Positions 1-9,210 of a stretch of DNA of 42,119 bases are shown here, piece by piece. Made by a program: the position numbers and the translations under genes. The stretch covers positions 1-42,119 of the forward strand of contig CAJXRR010000003.1 of assembly GCA_913060575.1 (NCBI GenBank), in the 5' to 3' direction. The stretch comes from an uncultured Flavobacterium sp. GTDB lineage: Bacteria > Bacteroidota > Bacteroidia > Flavobacteriales > Flavobacteriaceae. The first letter of the stretch is position 1. Each line of letters starts with the position of its first letter. Under the pieces are notes generated by a model. The model made no database searches. It worked only from the letters and a program-made list of their open reading frames with translations, and had not been told where the DNA came from.

Positions 1-46
1 AGATCTAGTACGGTCTCGTGGGCTCGGAGATGTGTATAAGAGACAG
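1..46. other. Illumina Nextera adapter (i7 side: AGAT + 8-nt index CTAGTACG + GTCTCGTGGGCTCGG + mosaic end AGATGTGTATAAGAGACAG)
   Basis: Exact match by eye to the standard Nextera read-2 adapter and transposon mosaic end. Confidence 0.98.
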
Positions 47-1094
47 TCTTAATGTAGTTTTTGACAATGGTTTTTGCTAAATCTTTGTTTTCTATTGGAG
101 TAAGTTTCGATTTTAAAATATCTAATTGTGATTCTTGAAATGATAAATTGGTAAAACCAAAACCAATAACTTGATTTTTCTCGATTAAGACCATTGCATT
201 CTCATCAATTTCTCTTCCTTTTAATTGAATAATAAAATCGGAATGAGCAAAATTTTCTGAAGTATTTTTCTTCTTTTTTGTAAAGTTGTATTTAGGTTGA
301 AGTGTTTCTAATTCTATATAGTATTTTAACCTGTTAAACAATTCATTTCCAGTAAATTCATAAGTTACATTTTTAACTTTATCCTGAATTTTAAGCGCTC
401 TTTTGCTTTGCTTTAAAAACAGTTTATTTACTTCCGATTTTAAGTTTTTACCTCTTCCAATAAAAATCACTTTTCCTTCTGTATTATGGATATAATAAAT
501 ACCCATTTGTTCAGGAATAGTCTCCAAAATAGAATTTATTTTATCTTTTACTTCTCTATTGTCAAAGTATTTAATAGAATTCTGAATAATTTCTTTGTTA
601 TTATCTTTCTCTAATAATAGCTTAAATAATTGAATCGTAGCCAACGCATCACCAGTTGCTCTGTGTCTATCACTCATAGGTATTCCGAGAGATTTACATA
701 ATTTACCTAAGCTATAAGATTTTTCATTAGGTATCAGTTTTCTGCTTAATTCTACTGTACATAAAGAGTTTTTTTGATAATCAAACCCAAGTCTATTAAA
801 CTCTGTTTTTAGTATTCTCGAATCAAACTCTGCGTTGTGGGCAACTAAAGTAACGTCTTTTGTAATTTCAACGATACGTTTGGCAACTTCGTAAAACTTT
901 GGTGCATTGCGTAACATTTTATTGTTAATACCTGTAAGCTTCACAACAAACTCTTGGATAGGTTTTTCAGGATTAACAAGACTTATAAATTGATCAACAA
1001 TTGCATGTCCATCAAATTTGTAAATGGCAATTTCTGTAATTCCCTCTTCATTAAATTTACCACCGGTAGTTTCTATATCTAAAATTGCGTACAA
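47..1094 (-). CDS. DnaQ-like 3'-5' exonuclease fused to GIY-YIG nuclease domain, C-terminus truncated by contig end (not in supplied ORF track)
   Basis: Minus-strand translation reads LYAILDIETTGGKFNEEGITEIAIYKFDG...VAHNAEFDSRIL...HRATGDALATIQLF...MGIYYIHNTEGKVIFIGRGKNLK: ExoI/II/III-type DEDD motifs then a GIY-YIG motif. No in-frame ATG before the upstream stop at 1110-1112, so a TTG start at 1092-1094 is most likely. Confidence 0.85.
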
Positions 1095-1104
1095 ATCTAT
1101 CTTT

Positions 1105-1776
1105 CTATGTTAAATAATTTCTGGCGCCAAATATAGAGCTTCCTACTCTAATCATAGTACTTCCATTTTTGATTGCTAGTTGATAGTCACCACTCATTCC
1201 CATGGAAAGAATTTCAATAGCTGGATATTGACTTTTATGATGATCAAAAAATGCTTTTAATGATGAGAATTCTTCATTTAAAATTGTTTCGTCATCAGTA
1301 AATGTTGCCATTCCCATAAATCCAACAATTTTCACATTGGTAAGGTTTTGTATTTCTTCCGATTTTAGAATAGCTGTAATTTCTTCAAAAGGCAATCCAA
1401 ATTTGGTTTCTTCTTTGGCAATTCTTGCTTGTAACAAACAATTAATAACTCTATCGTGTTTTTTTGCTTGTTTATTGATTTCTTTTAAAGTTTTGAATTT
1501 ATCAACACCATGAATCAAATCAACAAAATGAGCCATATATTTTACCTTGTTACTTTGCAAATGACCAATCATATGCCATTGGATATCCTTAGGTAAACTA
1601 TCAAACTTAGTAACCATCTCTTGAATTTTGTTTTCACCAAATATTCTTTGACCGGCATCATAAGCTTCTTGTAAATCAGCTATTGGTTTGGTCTTTGAAA
1701 CTGCTACTAGTGTAACGTCTTCTGGAATTGAAGTGTTGATTTTTTCTAAATTGTCTTTGATATAATTCATAATCAA
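1105..1776 (-). CDS. yggS: YggS/PROSC family pyridoxal phosphate homeostasis protein
   Basis: Motifs VTLVAVSKTKP, FGENKIQE, WHMIGHLQSNK, LSMGMSGDYQLAIKNGSTMIRVGSSIFGAR. Confidence 0.93.
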   Translation of the reverse strand: MIMNYIKDNLEKINTSIPEDVTLVAVSKTKPIADLQEAYDAGQRIFGENKIQEMVTKFDSLPKDIQWHMIGHLQSNKVKYMAHFVDLIHGVDKFKTLKEINKQAKKHDRVINCLLQARIAKEETKFGLPFEEITAILKSEEIQNLTNVKIVGFMGMATFTDDETILNEEFSSLKAFFDHHKSQYPAIEILSMGMSGDYQLAIKNGSTMIRVGSSIFGARNYLT

Positions 1777-3008
1777 AATTCATACATGGTTAATCCACTT
1801 CTCAGTTTGGGTTCTATATAACTAGTTTTTGGGGGCATTTTTAATTTGGCATCAGCGATCTCTTTCATTTCATCTACTGTAATTGGTAACATTCCAAAAC
1901 TTACTTTGTAAAGACCATTATCTACATTGGTTTTTAAAGAAAGAATATCAAGTTTGTCATTGGTATACCCAATTCTATTGTTGTTGTTTAAATCATCAAT
2001 GCCTAAAATGGGTTGCAAAATTGTTCTATATAAAATTTCAGTATCTAATTTACTTAGTGCATCATTAAAAGTGTAATTGTTTTTCCTTAAATATAAAGAG
2101 TAAAATTCTCCATCCAAATACATACTAAAATGATATTTTTTTGAAGGCTTATACAAATTACTTCCTCTATTTTCAATCTTAAAATAAGTATCTAATTCAA
2201 TTAAAAATTCCTCAACTGTATGACCATTCAAGTCTTTTATGAAACGATTAAATTCTGAAATTTTTAGATGTGATTCAGGAATCAAGTAACTCATAAAGTA
2301 ATTGTAGTTTTCTGTTCCTTTATGGTTTTTGTTTTCTGCTTTTAAATCTTCTGCTAATAGGGCAGAAGAAGCGCTTCTATGATGTCCGTCAGCTATGTAT
2401 AAGCTTTTTTCTTTGTTGAAAAATGAAATAATTTTATTAATTGCTTGTTCATTTTGAACTAACCATAAGCGATGCAATTTCTTATCAGTAGTTGAAAACT
2501 CGTATTCAGGTCTAGCTTCTTTAATTGTTGTTATAACCTTATCAAAATTCTCATCATCTTCATACATCAATAAAACTGGTTCTGCATTAAAACTTGTGGT
2601 TTTTAGATAGTTTTCAAATAGTACTTCTCTTTTTTTAATGGTTCCTTCATGTTTTTTGATAACGCCATTTTTAAAATCTTCAACAGAGGTTGCAGCTATA
2701 ATTCCACAATAAGTATCATTAAGATCAGAGATTTCATAAATATAGAAGGAAGGAGTTTTCTCTTTAATGAAAATTCTATTTTTTTTGAATTCTTTATAAC
2801 GATCATGCACCATGTGAAATCGTTGTTCTTCAGAAATTTTTTGATGGTATTTATAACCCGGATTAATGATATGTAAAAAAGTAAACGGATTAAAATCTAA
2901 TTTAGCGCCTAATTCTGCATAGGTATAAGCTTCATAAGATTTTGAAGAAACCAAAGCAACTTTATCTCTGCTTGGTCTTACCGCTTTAAAAGGTTTTACA
3001 ACTGCCAT
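1773..3008 (-). CDS. DUF1015 family protein
   Basis: N-terminal VKPFKAVRPSRDKV and LYIADGHHRSASSALL motif; 4-nt ATGA overlap with yggS. Confidence 0.9.
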   Translation of the reverse strand: MAVVKPFKAVRPSRDKVALVSSKSYEAYTYAELGAKLDFNPFTFLHIINPGYKYHQKISEEQRFHMVHDRYKEFKKNRIFIKEKTPSFYIYEISDLNDTYCGIIAATSVEDFKNGVIKKHEGTIKKREVLFENYLKTTSFNAEPVLLMYEDDENFDKVITTIKEARPEYEFSTTDKKLHRLWLVQNEQAINKIISFFNKEKSLYIADGHHRSASSALLAEDLKAENKNHKGTENYNYFMSYLIPESHLKISEFNRFIKDLNGHTVEEFLIELDTYFKIENRGSNLYKPSKKYHFSMYLDGEFYSLYLRKNNYTFNDALSKLDTEILYRTILQPILGIDDLNNNNRIGYTNDKLDILSLKTNVDNGLYKVSFGMLPITVDEMKEIADAKLKMPPKTSYIEPKLRSGLTMYEF

Positions 3009-3014
3009 GTATTT

Positions 3015-3063
3015 AATTACGAATTACGAATTACGAATTACGAATGATGAATTACGAATGATG
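3015..3063. repeat. Heptamer tandem repeat (AATTACG x4, AATGATG, AATTACG, AATGATG)
   Basis: Seven consecutive 7-bp units in one register, ending 6 nt upstream of the DUF1015 start codon. Confidence 0.95.
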
Positions 3064-3095
3064 TTCCTCTATTTTAAACTTTTCTAACAACTAAC

Positions 3096-4046
3096 CTATT
3101 TAAGTAATTCTGTAATTTGAGTTGCTAGTTCTGTTCCTATTCTATCTTGAGCTTCTAGGGTAGCTGCTCCTATATGAGGTGTTAAAGATAACTCAGGGTT
3201 CATTAATAATTGAACCTCTGGACTTGGTTCTTTTTCAAAAACATCCAATCCAGCAAATTTTACTTTTTCTTCTTCAATAGCATTAATTAAGGCAATTTCA
3301 TCGATAACACCACCTCTTGCTGCATTAACAATTCCAACACCTTTTTTCATTTTATCGATTTCATTTTTACCTATAACATAAGCATCTTGAGCAGGAACAT
3401 GTAAGGTGATAAAATCACTTTCTTTTAATAGCGTATCCATATCTTGAGTATCAATAGGAATCGTAATTCTTTGGCCATTAAAAAACTCAATGGTAATCGG
3501 AGCGCTTTCTGTAAATGGATCATTTGCAATCACTTCCATCCCAAGACCTAAAGCAATTTTTGCTACTTCTTGTCCGATTCTTCCAAAACCAATAATTCCA
3601 ATTTTCTTTCCTCTTAATTCAGTTCCAGCTGCATAGGCTCTTTTTAAATCTTTAAAACGAGAATCTCCTTCTAATGGCATTTCTCTATTAGATTGGTGTA
3701 AAAAACGAACCATACCAAACAAATGAGCAAACACCAATTCGGCAACAGAACTCGAAGATGCTGCAGGCGTATTAATTACATGCAACCCTTGATCTCTTGC
3801 ATAATCTACATCTATATTATCCATACCAACTCCACCACGTCCAATTAATTTAATACTTGGACAAGCATCAATCAATTCCTGTCTTACTTGTGTGGCACTT
3901 CTTACTAAGATGGCATCAATTTGATGTTCATTGATGAAATTTTCTAATTGCTCTTGAGCAACTTTGGTTATAATAACTTCAAATCCTTCCTTTTGCAAGG
4001 CATCGATTCCGCTTTGTGAAATTCCGTCGTTTGCTAATATTTTCAT
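3096..4046 (-). CDS. serA: D-3-phosphoglycerate dehydrogenase
   Basis: 2-hydroxyacid dehydrogenase NAD-binding GIIGFGRIGQEVAKIALGLGM; INAARGGVIDE; followed-by-serC synteny. Confidence 0.92.
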   Translation of the reverse strand: MKILANDGISQSGIDALQKEGFEVIITKVAQEQLENFINEHQIDAILVRSATQVRQELIDACPSIKLIGRGGVGMDNIDVDYARDQGLHVINTPAASSSSVAELVFAHLFGMVRFLHQSNREMPLEGDSRFKDLKRAYAAGTELRGKKIGIIGFGRIGQEVAKIALGLGMEVIANDPFTESAPITIEFFNGQRITIPIDTQDMDTLLKESDFITLHVPAQDAYVIGKNEIDKMKKGVGIVNAARGGVIDEIALINAIEEEKVKFAGLDVFEKEPSPEVQLLMNPELSLTPHIGAATLEAQDRIGTELATQITELLK

Positions 4047-4055
4047 CTTTAGTTT

Positions 4056-4067
4056 CCGCGAAAGCGG
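4056..4067. repeat. Perfect CCGC-GAAA-GCGG hairpin in the serC-serA intergenic gap
   Basis: 4-bp GC stem with GNRA tetraloop (TTTCCGCGAAAGCGGTTA) in the 32-nt gap between serC and serA. Confidence 0.7.
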
Positions 4068-4078
4068 TTATTTTTTAA

Positions 4079-5143
4079 TTATGCTTTTCTTTCTAATTCT
4101 CGCATGGTATCTACTAAAGCTTGCACACTGTATAATGGCAAAGCATTATACATACTTGCTCGGTAACCTCCAACACTTCTGTGTCCATTTAAACCATTAA
4201 TTCTAGCTTCTTTCCAAAGTGAATCAAAAGTATCTTTCAAGGTTTCATTTGTTAATGTAAAAGTAGCATTCATGATACTTCTATCTTCAGTTGCTACAAC
4301 TCCTTGAAACAAAGGATTCCTGTCGATTTCATTGTATAGTAAATCAGCTTTCTTTTGATTTACTTTTTCAATAAAAGGAATTCCGCCTAAATCTTTTAAC
4401 CATTGTAAAGTTAACATTGACACGTAGACAGGAAATACAGCCGGCGTATTAAACATACTGTCTTTGCTTATATGTGTTTTATAACTTAGCATAGAAGGAA
4501 TTGTTCTTTCTACTTTTCCTAAAATATCTTCTTTAATGATGATGACTGTTGTTCCTGCAGGTCCCATATTTTTTTGAGCTCCTGCATAAATCAAATCAAA
4601 CTTAGAAAAATCTAATTGACGAGAGAAAATATCTGAACTCATGTCACAAACCATTGGAATATCTAGTTCTGGGAACTCTTTTATTTGAGTTCCAAAAATA
4701 GTATTGTTACTTGTACAATGGAAATAATCTGCATCAGTTGGAACTTTATATCCTTTTGGAATGTATGTGAAGTTTTTGTCTTTAGAAGAGGCAACTTCAA
4801 TTAATTCGCCAAATAACTTAGCTTCTTTGATTGCTTTATCAGCCCAAGTTCCAGTGTTTAAATACGCCGCTTTTTTATTTAATAAATTGTAAGCAGCCAT
4901 TAAAAATTGAGTACTGGCACCTCCTTGTAAGAATAAAACCTTATATCCTTTATTTTCTAAACCTAGTAATTCTAAAGTTAAGGCTCTTGCATGCTCCATT
5001 ACATCTACAAAAGGTTTACTTCTATGAGATATTTCTAGTAATGAAAGATCATCATTATTAAAATTAATAACAGCTTCGGAAGCTTTCTGTAAAACTTCTT
5101 CAGGTAAGATGCACGGTCCTGCGCTAAAGTTATGTTTTTTCAT
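4079..5143 (-). CDS. serC: 3-phosphoserine/phosphohydroxythreonine transaminase
   Basis: MKKHNFSAGPCILP, ISHRSKPF, FLQGGASTQF, YAGAQKNMGPAG. Confidence 0.96.
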   Translation of the reverse strand: MKKHNFSAGPCILPEEVLQKASEAVINFNNDDLSLLEISHRSKPFVDVMEHARALTLELLGLENKGYKVLFLQGGASTQFLMAAYNLLNKKAAYLNTGTWADKAIKEAKLFGELIEVASSKDKNFTYIPKGYKVPTDADYFHCTSNNTIFGTQIKEFPELDIPMVCDMSSDIFSRQLDFSKFDLIYAGAQKNMGPAGTTVIIIKEDILGKVERTIPSMLSYKTHISKDSMFNTPAVFPVYVSMLTLQWLKDLGGIPFIEKVNQKKADLLYNEIDRNPLFQGVVATEDRSIMNATFTLTNETLKDTFDSLWKEARINGLNGHRSVGGYRASMYNALPLYSVQALVDTMRELERKA

Positions 5144-5204
5144 TTTTTACTATTTTTCAAGTGGCAAATTTCCAAAAAAATACTGGATATGCTGCCTTTA
5201 TAAA

Positions 5205-6266
5205 TTAAATTTTGGATAAAAATTCTAGAGTATTTACACCATCTGCATAATCCCACAATTCTGGATGCTGTGTTTGTCCAAATTTCACTTCGTTTTCTAA
5301 GAAGCTATTGGCTACAATGCACTGTATGTTTTCCGATTCTTGGTGAATTTTTATTTTTAAATCTACAGGATTGTCATAATACTCGTAAAATATTGTTGCA
5401 ATAGGAGAAGAATAACTTTCATCTTCTTTAATCATTAGGAATCCGTTTTCTAGAATATCGAATTCACTCATTAAATACACGGTTTTGTTATAATCGTAAT
5501 TGTTAGCGTATTTAGCATTGTTGATAATTTCATGTTTTTTATACATTCCTTCAAAGAATACATCAAAATTAAAACCTTTTGGAACAAATAATTTAGAAAC
5601 ACTTCTACAACCTAAACCAAAATAACGAAATACGTCTTCACTTAGATTTTCGAAATCCTGAGCCGTTTCATTTCCTTGAATCACAGCAACAGAATTTCTA
5701 TTTTTGCGAATGATGCTAGGTTTATCTTTAAAATAATACTCGAAGTAACGAGCTGTATTATTGCTGCCAGTGGCAATGACAGCATCAAACCCTTCTAATT
5801 GTTTTTCTGTAAATGTCATTTTTCCTTTAAAAGAAGGATCAACATATTCTAAGTATTTCGCTAGAAATGGCAATAGATTTTTGTCATTCGACGATTGTTT
5901 TACTAGTACAGAATGTCCAGAAATTAAGACTGATAAAAAATCATGAAAACCTACTAGTGGAATATTTCCTGCCATAATAATGGCAATAGTTTTACTGCTT
6001 TGATTAGATACATAACTTGATTTTATCCAAGTATTTAAATTTACTTTTGACAACGCTTTAGTCCAGCTTTCGATGGCGAAAAGAATGTTATCCTCGGTAA
6101 ACCAAGCATTATTTTCTTTAGCTACTTTCATTTGATGTTTAAATCCATCAAAAAACAAATCGTTGTGTAAAACTGTTGGAGATTTTTCAATTTTCTTAGA
6201 AGAAAACTGACTTAAAAAGTTACCTAATTCTGCAAAAGCATGAATTCTATTTTGAATACTACTCAT
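5205..6266 (-). CDS. LuxC-like acyl-CoA reductase
   Basis: [55 protein letters not shown] motifs of the Bacteroidota acyl-CoA reductase (LuxC) family. Confidence 0.85.
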   Translation of the reverse strand: MSSIQNRIHAFAELGNFLSQFSSKKIEKSPTVLHNDLFFDGFKHQMKVAKENNAWFTEDNILFAIESWTKALSKVNLNTWIKSSYVSNQSSKTIAIIMAGNIPLVGFHDFLSVLISGHSVLVKQSSNDKNLLPFLAKYLEYVDPSFKGKMTFTEKQLEGFDAVIATGSNNTARYFEYYFKDKPSIIRKNRNSVAVIQGNETAQDFENLSEDVFRYFGLGCRSVSKLFVPKGFNFDVFFEGMYKKHEIINNAKYANNYDYNKTVYLMSEFDILENGFLMIKEDESYSSPIATIFYEYYDNPVDLKIKIHQESENIQCIVANSFLENEVKFGQTQHPELWDYADGVNTLEFLSKI

Positions 6267-6270
6267 TTAT

Positions 6271-6302
6271 TTTGGTTGCTACCTTTTTAGGGTTTATTTT
6301 TG
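6271..6302 (+). promoter_or_regulatory. Bacteroidetes-type promoter for the ferredoxin gene (TTTG -n20- TATTTTTG)
   Basis: TTTG at 6271-6274 and TAnnTTTG match at 6295-6302. Confidence 0.55.
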
Positions 6303-6307
6303 CAATG

Positions 6308-6315
6308 CAAAGTTA
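6308..6315 (-). promoter_or_regulatory. -7 promoter element (TAACTTTG on minus strand) for the acyl-CoA reductase gene
   Basis: Exact TAnnTTTG match on the minus strand, about 42 nt upstream of the start codon. Confidence 0.5.
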
Positions 6316-6336
6316 CACAAACTAAAGAGAATAACG

Positions 6337-6687
6337 ATGGCGATAATTATAACAGATGAGTGTATTAATTGCGGGGCTTGTGAACCCGAATGTCCAAATA
6401 CTGCAATCTATGAAGGAGCTGATGATTGGAAATATGCAGATGGAACAGATTTAGAAGGAAATGTAGTTTTACCAAACGGAAATGCTGTTAATGCAGATGA
6501 AGATCAAGAACCTATTTCAGATGAAATCTATTATATCGTTGCAGATAAATGTACAGAATGCGTTGGTTTTCATGAAGAACCGCAATGTGCAGCTGTTTGT
6601 CCTGTAGACTGTTGTGTTCCTGATGAAGACAATGTAGAAACTGAAGAAGAGTTGTTAGGAAAGCAGAAGTTTATGCATAACGACTAG
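6337..6687 (+). CDS. 4Fe-4S dicluster ferredoxin
   Basis: [12 protein letters not shown] and [22 protein letters not shown] cysteine motifs. Confidence 0.93.
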   Translation: MAIIITDECINCGACEPECPNTAIYEGADDWKYADGTDLEGNVVLPNGNAVNADEDQEPISDEIYYIVADKCTECVGFHEEPQCAAVCPVDCCVPDEDNVETEEELLGKQKFMHND

Positions 6688-6689
6688 TT

Positions 6690-6711
6690 GACTTCGAGAG
6701 CCTCAGTCACC
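6690..6711. repeat. Dispersed intergenic repeat copy (GACTTCGAGAGCCTCAGTCACC)
   Basis: One mismatch to 23386-23407 (GACTTCGAGAGCTTCAGTCACC). Confidence 0.85.
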
Positions 6712-6721
6712 AAAATAAAAT

Positions 6722-6752
6722 AAAAAAGTCCCGTTTCATTTCGGGATTTTTT
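6722..6752 (+). terminator. Intrinsic terminator after ferredoxin
   Basis: AAAAAAGTCCCG - TTTCATTT - CGGGATTTTTT. Confidence 0.8.
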
Positions 6753-6767
6753 ACATTAAAAAACGAT

Positions 6768-6775
6768 TATATTTG
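6768..6775 (+). promoter_or_regulatory. -7 promoter element upstream of ychF (TATATTTG)
   Basis: Exact TAnnTTTG match 20 nt before the ATG. Confidence 0.45.
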
Positions 6776-6795
6776 CAACCGCAAAATCAAGAAAC

Positions 6796-7887
6796 ATGAA
6801 AGCTGGAATTGTAGGATTACCAAACGTAGGAAAATCAACTTTATTCAATTGTTTATCTAATGCAAAAGCGCAAAGTGCTAACTTTCCGTTCTGTACTATT
6901 GAACCTAACTTAGGAGTTGTTAATGTACCAGACACTCGTTTAGAGAAATTAGAAGAATTGGTGAATCCCGAAAGAGTGATGCCAGCAACCGTAGAAATTG
7001 TTGATATCGCAGGATTGGTAAAAGGAGCAAGTAAAGGAGAAGGTTTAGGAAATCAGTTCTTAGCGAATATTCGTGAAACAGATGCTTTATTGCATGTAGT
7101 GCGTTGTTTTGATAATGATAATATTATTCATGTTGACAGTTCAATTGATCCAGTAAGAGATAAAGAGACAATCGATATTGAATTGCAATTGAAAGATCTA
7201 GAAACAGTTCAAAAACGTTTAGAGCGTGTAAAAAGAACCGCTAAAACAGGTAATAAAGAAGCACAAGCCGAATTGGTAGTGCTTTTAAAAATTGAAGAAA
7301 CTTTATTAAAAGGAATCTCTGTTAGAGCTATTGATTTTAATGAAAAAGAAGAAGAGTTTGTAAAACCATTACAGTTTATTACAGCAAAGCCTGTTTTATA
7401 TGTTTGTAATGTTGATGAAAATTCTGCTGTTTCTGGAAATGCCTATGTTGATAAAGTAAGAGAAGCTGTAAAAGATGAAAATGCAGAAGTGATTGTTTTA
7501 GCAGTTGGAACAGAAGCTGATATTACCGAATTGGAAGATTATGAAGAACGTCAGTTGTTTCTTGAAGATATGGGATTAGAAGAAGCTGGAGTTTCTCGAT
7601 TAATTCGTTCTGCCTATAAGTTATTAAACCTTCAAACTTATTTTACTGCTGGTGTCAAAGAAGTAAGAGCTTGGACCATTCCTATTGGAGCAACAGGGCC
7701 ACAAGCTGCAGGAGTGATTCATACTGATTTTGAGAAAGGATTTATCCGTGCAGAAACCATTAGTTACGAAGATTATGTAACTTATGGAACAGAAGCTAAA
7801 GTAAAAGAAGCAGGTAAAATGAGAGTAGAAGGTAAGGAGTATGTTGTGCAAGACGGAGACGTGATGCACTTTAGATTTAATGTTTAG
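6796..7887 (+). CDS. ychF: Redox-regulated P-loop ATPase YchF
   Basis: [50 protein letters not shown]-terminal TGS-like domain. Confidence 0.97.
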   Translation: MKAGIVGLPNVGKSTLFNCLSNAKAQSANFPFCTIEPNLGVVNVPDTRLEKLEELVNPERVMPATVEIVDIAGLVKGASKGEGLGNQFLANIRETDALLHVVRCFDNDNIIHVDSSIDPVRDKETIDIELQLKDLETVQKRLERVKRTAKTGNKEAQAELVVLLKIEETLLKGISVRAIDFNEKEEEFVKPLQFITAKPVLYVCNVDENSAVSGNAYVDKVREAVKDENAEVIVLAVGTEADITELEDYEERQLFLEDMGLEEAGVSRLIRSAYKLLNLQTYFTAGVKEVRAWTIPIGATGPQAAGVIHTDFEKGFIRAETISYEDYVTYGTEAKVKEAGKMRVEGKEYVVQDGDVMHFRFNV

Positions 7888-7919
7888 CCGAAGGCTAAAT
7901 ACTGAGCCTGTCGAAGTAT
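7883..7919. repeat. Two adjacent small hairpins: TTTAGCC-GAA-GGCTAAA (contains the ychF stop codon) and ATACTGAGCCTGTCGAAGTAT (dispersed-repeat copy)
   Basis: Perfect 7-bp stem at 7883-7899; the second matches the 25176-25198 and 23341-23361 elements. Confidence 0.75.
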
Positions 7920-7943
7920 CATTTTTAAGAATTTATAAATAAT

Positions 7944-7977
7944 AAAAAAGCCTGTTGCATCGCAACAGGCTTTTTTT
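7944..7977. terminator. Bidirectional terminator between ychF and gcvT
   Basis: AAAAAAGCCTGTTGC-ATC-GCAACAGGCTTTTTTT, perfect stem with A/T flanks on both sides. Confidence 0.95.
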
Positions 7978-7979
7978 AT

Positions 7980-9065
7980 TTATCCCTTATAAAAAGGTAA
8001 TTTTACAATAGTAGCAGGAATTGCTTTTTTTCGAACCTGAATAAAAATTTCAGTTCCAGTTTTAGAAAATTCTTTTTGAACATATCCCATTCCAATTCCT
8101 TTTCCTAAAGAAGGACTCATCGTTCCAGAGGTTACAATTCCGATTTCATTTCCTTCAGCATCAACAATAGGGTAGTCGTGACGGGGAATTCCTCTTTCTG
8201 TCAATTCAAAAGCAACTAATTTTTTGGTAACTCCAGCTTCTTTTTGAGCTTTCAAATTATCAGAATTTATAAAGTCTTTTGTAAATTTAGTAATCCAACC
8301 TAAACCAGCTTCTATAGGAGAAGTAGTCTCATTAATATCATTTCCGTATAAACAGTACCCCATTTCTAAACGCAAGGTGTCTCTAGCGGCCAAACCAATC
8401 GGTTTGATACCATAATCAGCGCCGGCTTCAAAAACTTTATTCCAAACTTGCTCTGCTAATTCATTCTTTACATAGATTTCAAATCCACCTGAACCGGTAT
8501 AACCTGTAGCAGAAATTATAGCATGCTCTGCGCCAGCAAAATCTGCGATTCTAAATTTATAAAAAGGAATTTCAGCCAAATCAATAGAAGTTAAAGATTG
8601 CATTGCTTCAATAGCTTTTGGACCTTGAATAGCCAATAAAGAATAAGTATCGGAAATATCTTTTAATTCGGCTCCAATGGTTTCGTTGTGTTTGTTAATC
8701 CAATTCCAATCTTTTTCAATATTAGAAGCATTGACCACTAATAAATAAGTATGTTCTTTTACTTTGTAACAAATTAAATCATCAACAATACCGCCTTTGT
8801 CATTTGGGAAACAACTATACTGAGCATCTCCAATTGTTAATTTTGAAGCATCGTTAGAAGTCACTTTTTGCACCAATGCTAAAGCATTTTCACCTTCCAC
8901 TAGAAATTCTCCCATATGACTGACATCAAAAACACCAACACCACTTCTTACGGTTAGGTGTTCAGCTGTTACTCCTTCATATTGTACTGGCATATTATAT
9001 CCTGCAAATGGAACCATTTTTGCTCCTAGAGCTTCGTGAACATGAGTTAATGCGGTATTTTTCAT
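7980..9065 (-). CDS. gcvT: Glycine cleavage system aminomethyltransferase T protein
   Basis: [58 protein letters not shown]. Confidence 0.96.
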   Translation of the reverse strand: MKNTALTHVHEALGAKMVPFAGYNMPVQYEGVTAEHLTVRSGVGVFDVSHMGEFLVEGENALALVQKVTSNDASKLTIGDAQYSCFPNDKGGIVDDLICYKVKEHTYLLVVNASNIEKDWNWINKHNETIGAELKDISDTYSLLAIQGPKAIEAMQSLTSIDLAEIPFYKFRIADFAGAEHAIISATGYTGSGGFEIYVKNELAEQVWNKVFEAGADYGIKPIGLAARDTLRLEMGYCLYGNDINETTSPIEAGLGWITKFTKDFINSDNLKAQKEAGVTKKLVAFELTERGIPRHDYPIVDAEGNEIGIVTSGTMSPSLGKGIGMGYVQKEFSKTGTEIFIQVRKKAIPATIVKLPFYKG

Positions 9066-9092
9066 TAGTTTAGTGATTAGTTATTTTGATCA

Positions 9093-9100
9093 CAAATGTA
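9093..9100 (-). promoter_or_regulatory. -7 promoter element upstream of gcvT (TACATTTG on minus strand)
   Basis: Exact TAnnTTTG match on minus strand. Confidence 0.45.
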
Positions 9101-9157
9101 TTGAAAATCGCAGAAAACTAAATCGTTTTCGATAGTAAAAGTTCTGTTAATTATTAA

Positions 9158-9186
9158 TTGGGATTTAAGAATATATGGTAGCTTTG
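9158..9186 (+). promoter_or_regulatory. Bacteroidetes-type promoter (TTG -n18- TAGCTTTG) upstream of the M24 peptidase
   Basis: TTG at 9158-9160, TAnnTTTG at 9179-9186. Confidence 0.55.
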
Positions 9187-9210
9187 ATTTTCTATTATAT
9201 GTACCATTAA

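Noticed and set aside
1883-2876. Plus-strand ORFs 1883..2068 and 2649..2876
   Set aside because: Antisense to the DUF1015 gene, with low-complexity, Phe/Ile/Cys-rich translations typical of antisense frames in AT-rich DNA.
3015-3063. Possible CRISPR-like array
   Set aside because: Seven-bp contiguous units without spacers and no cas genes in the window; simple tandem repeat.
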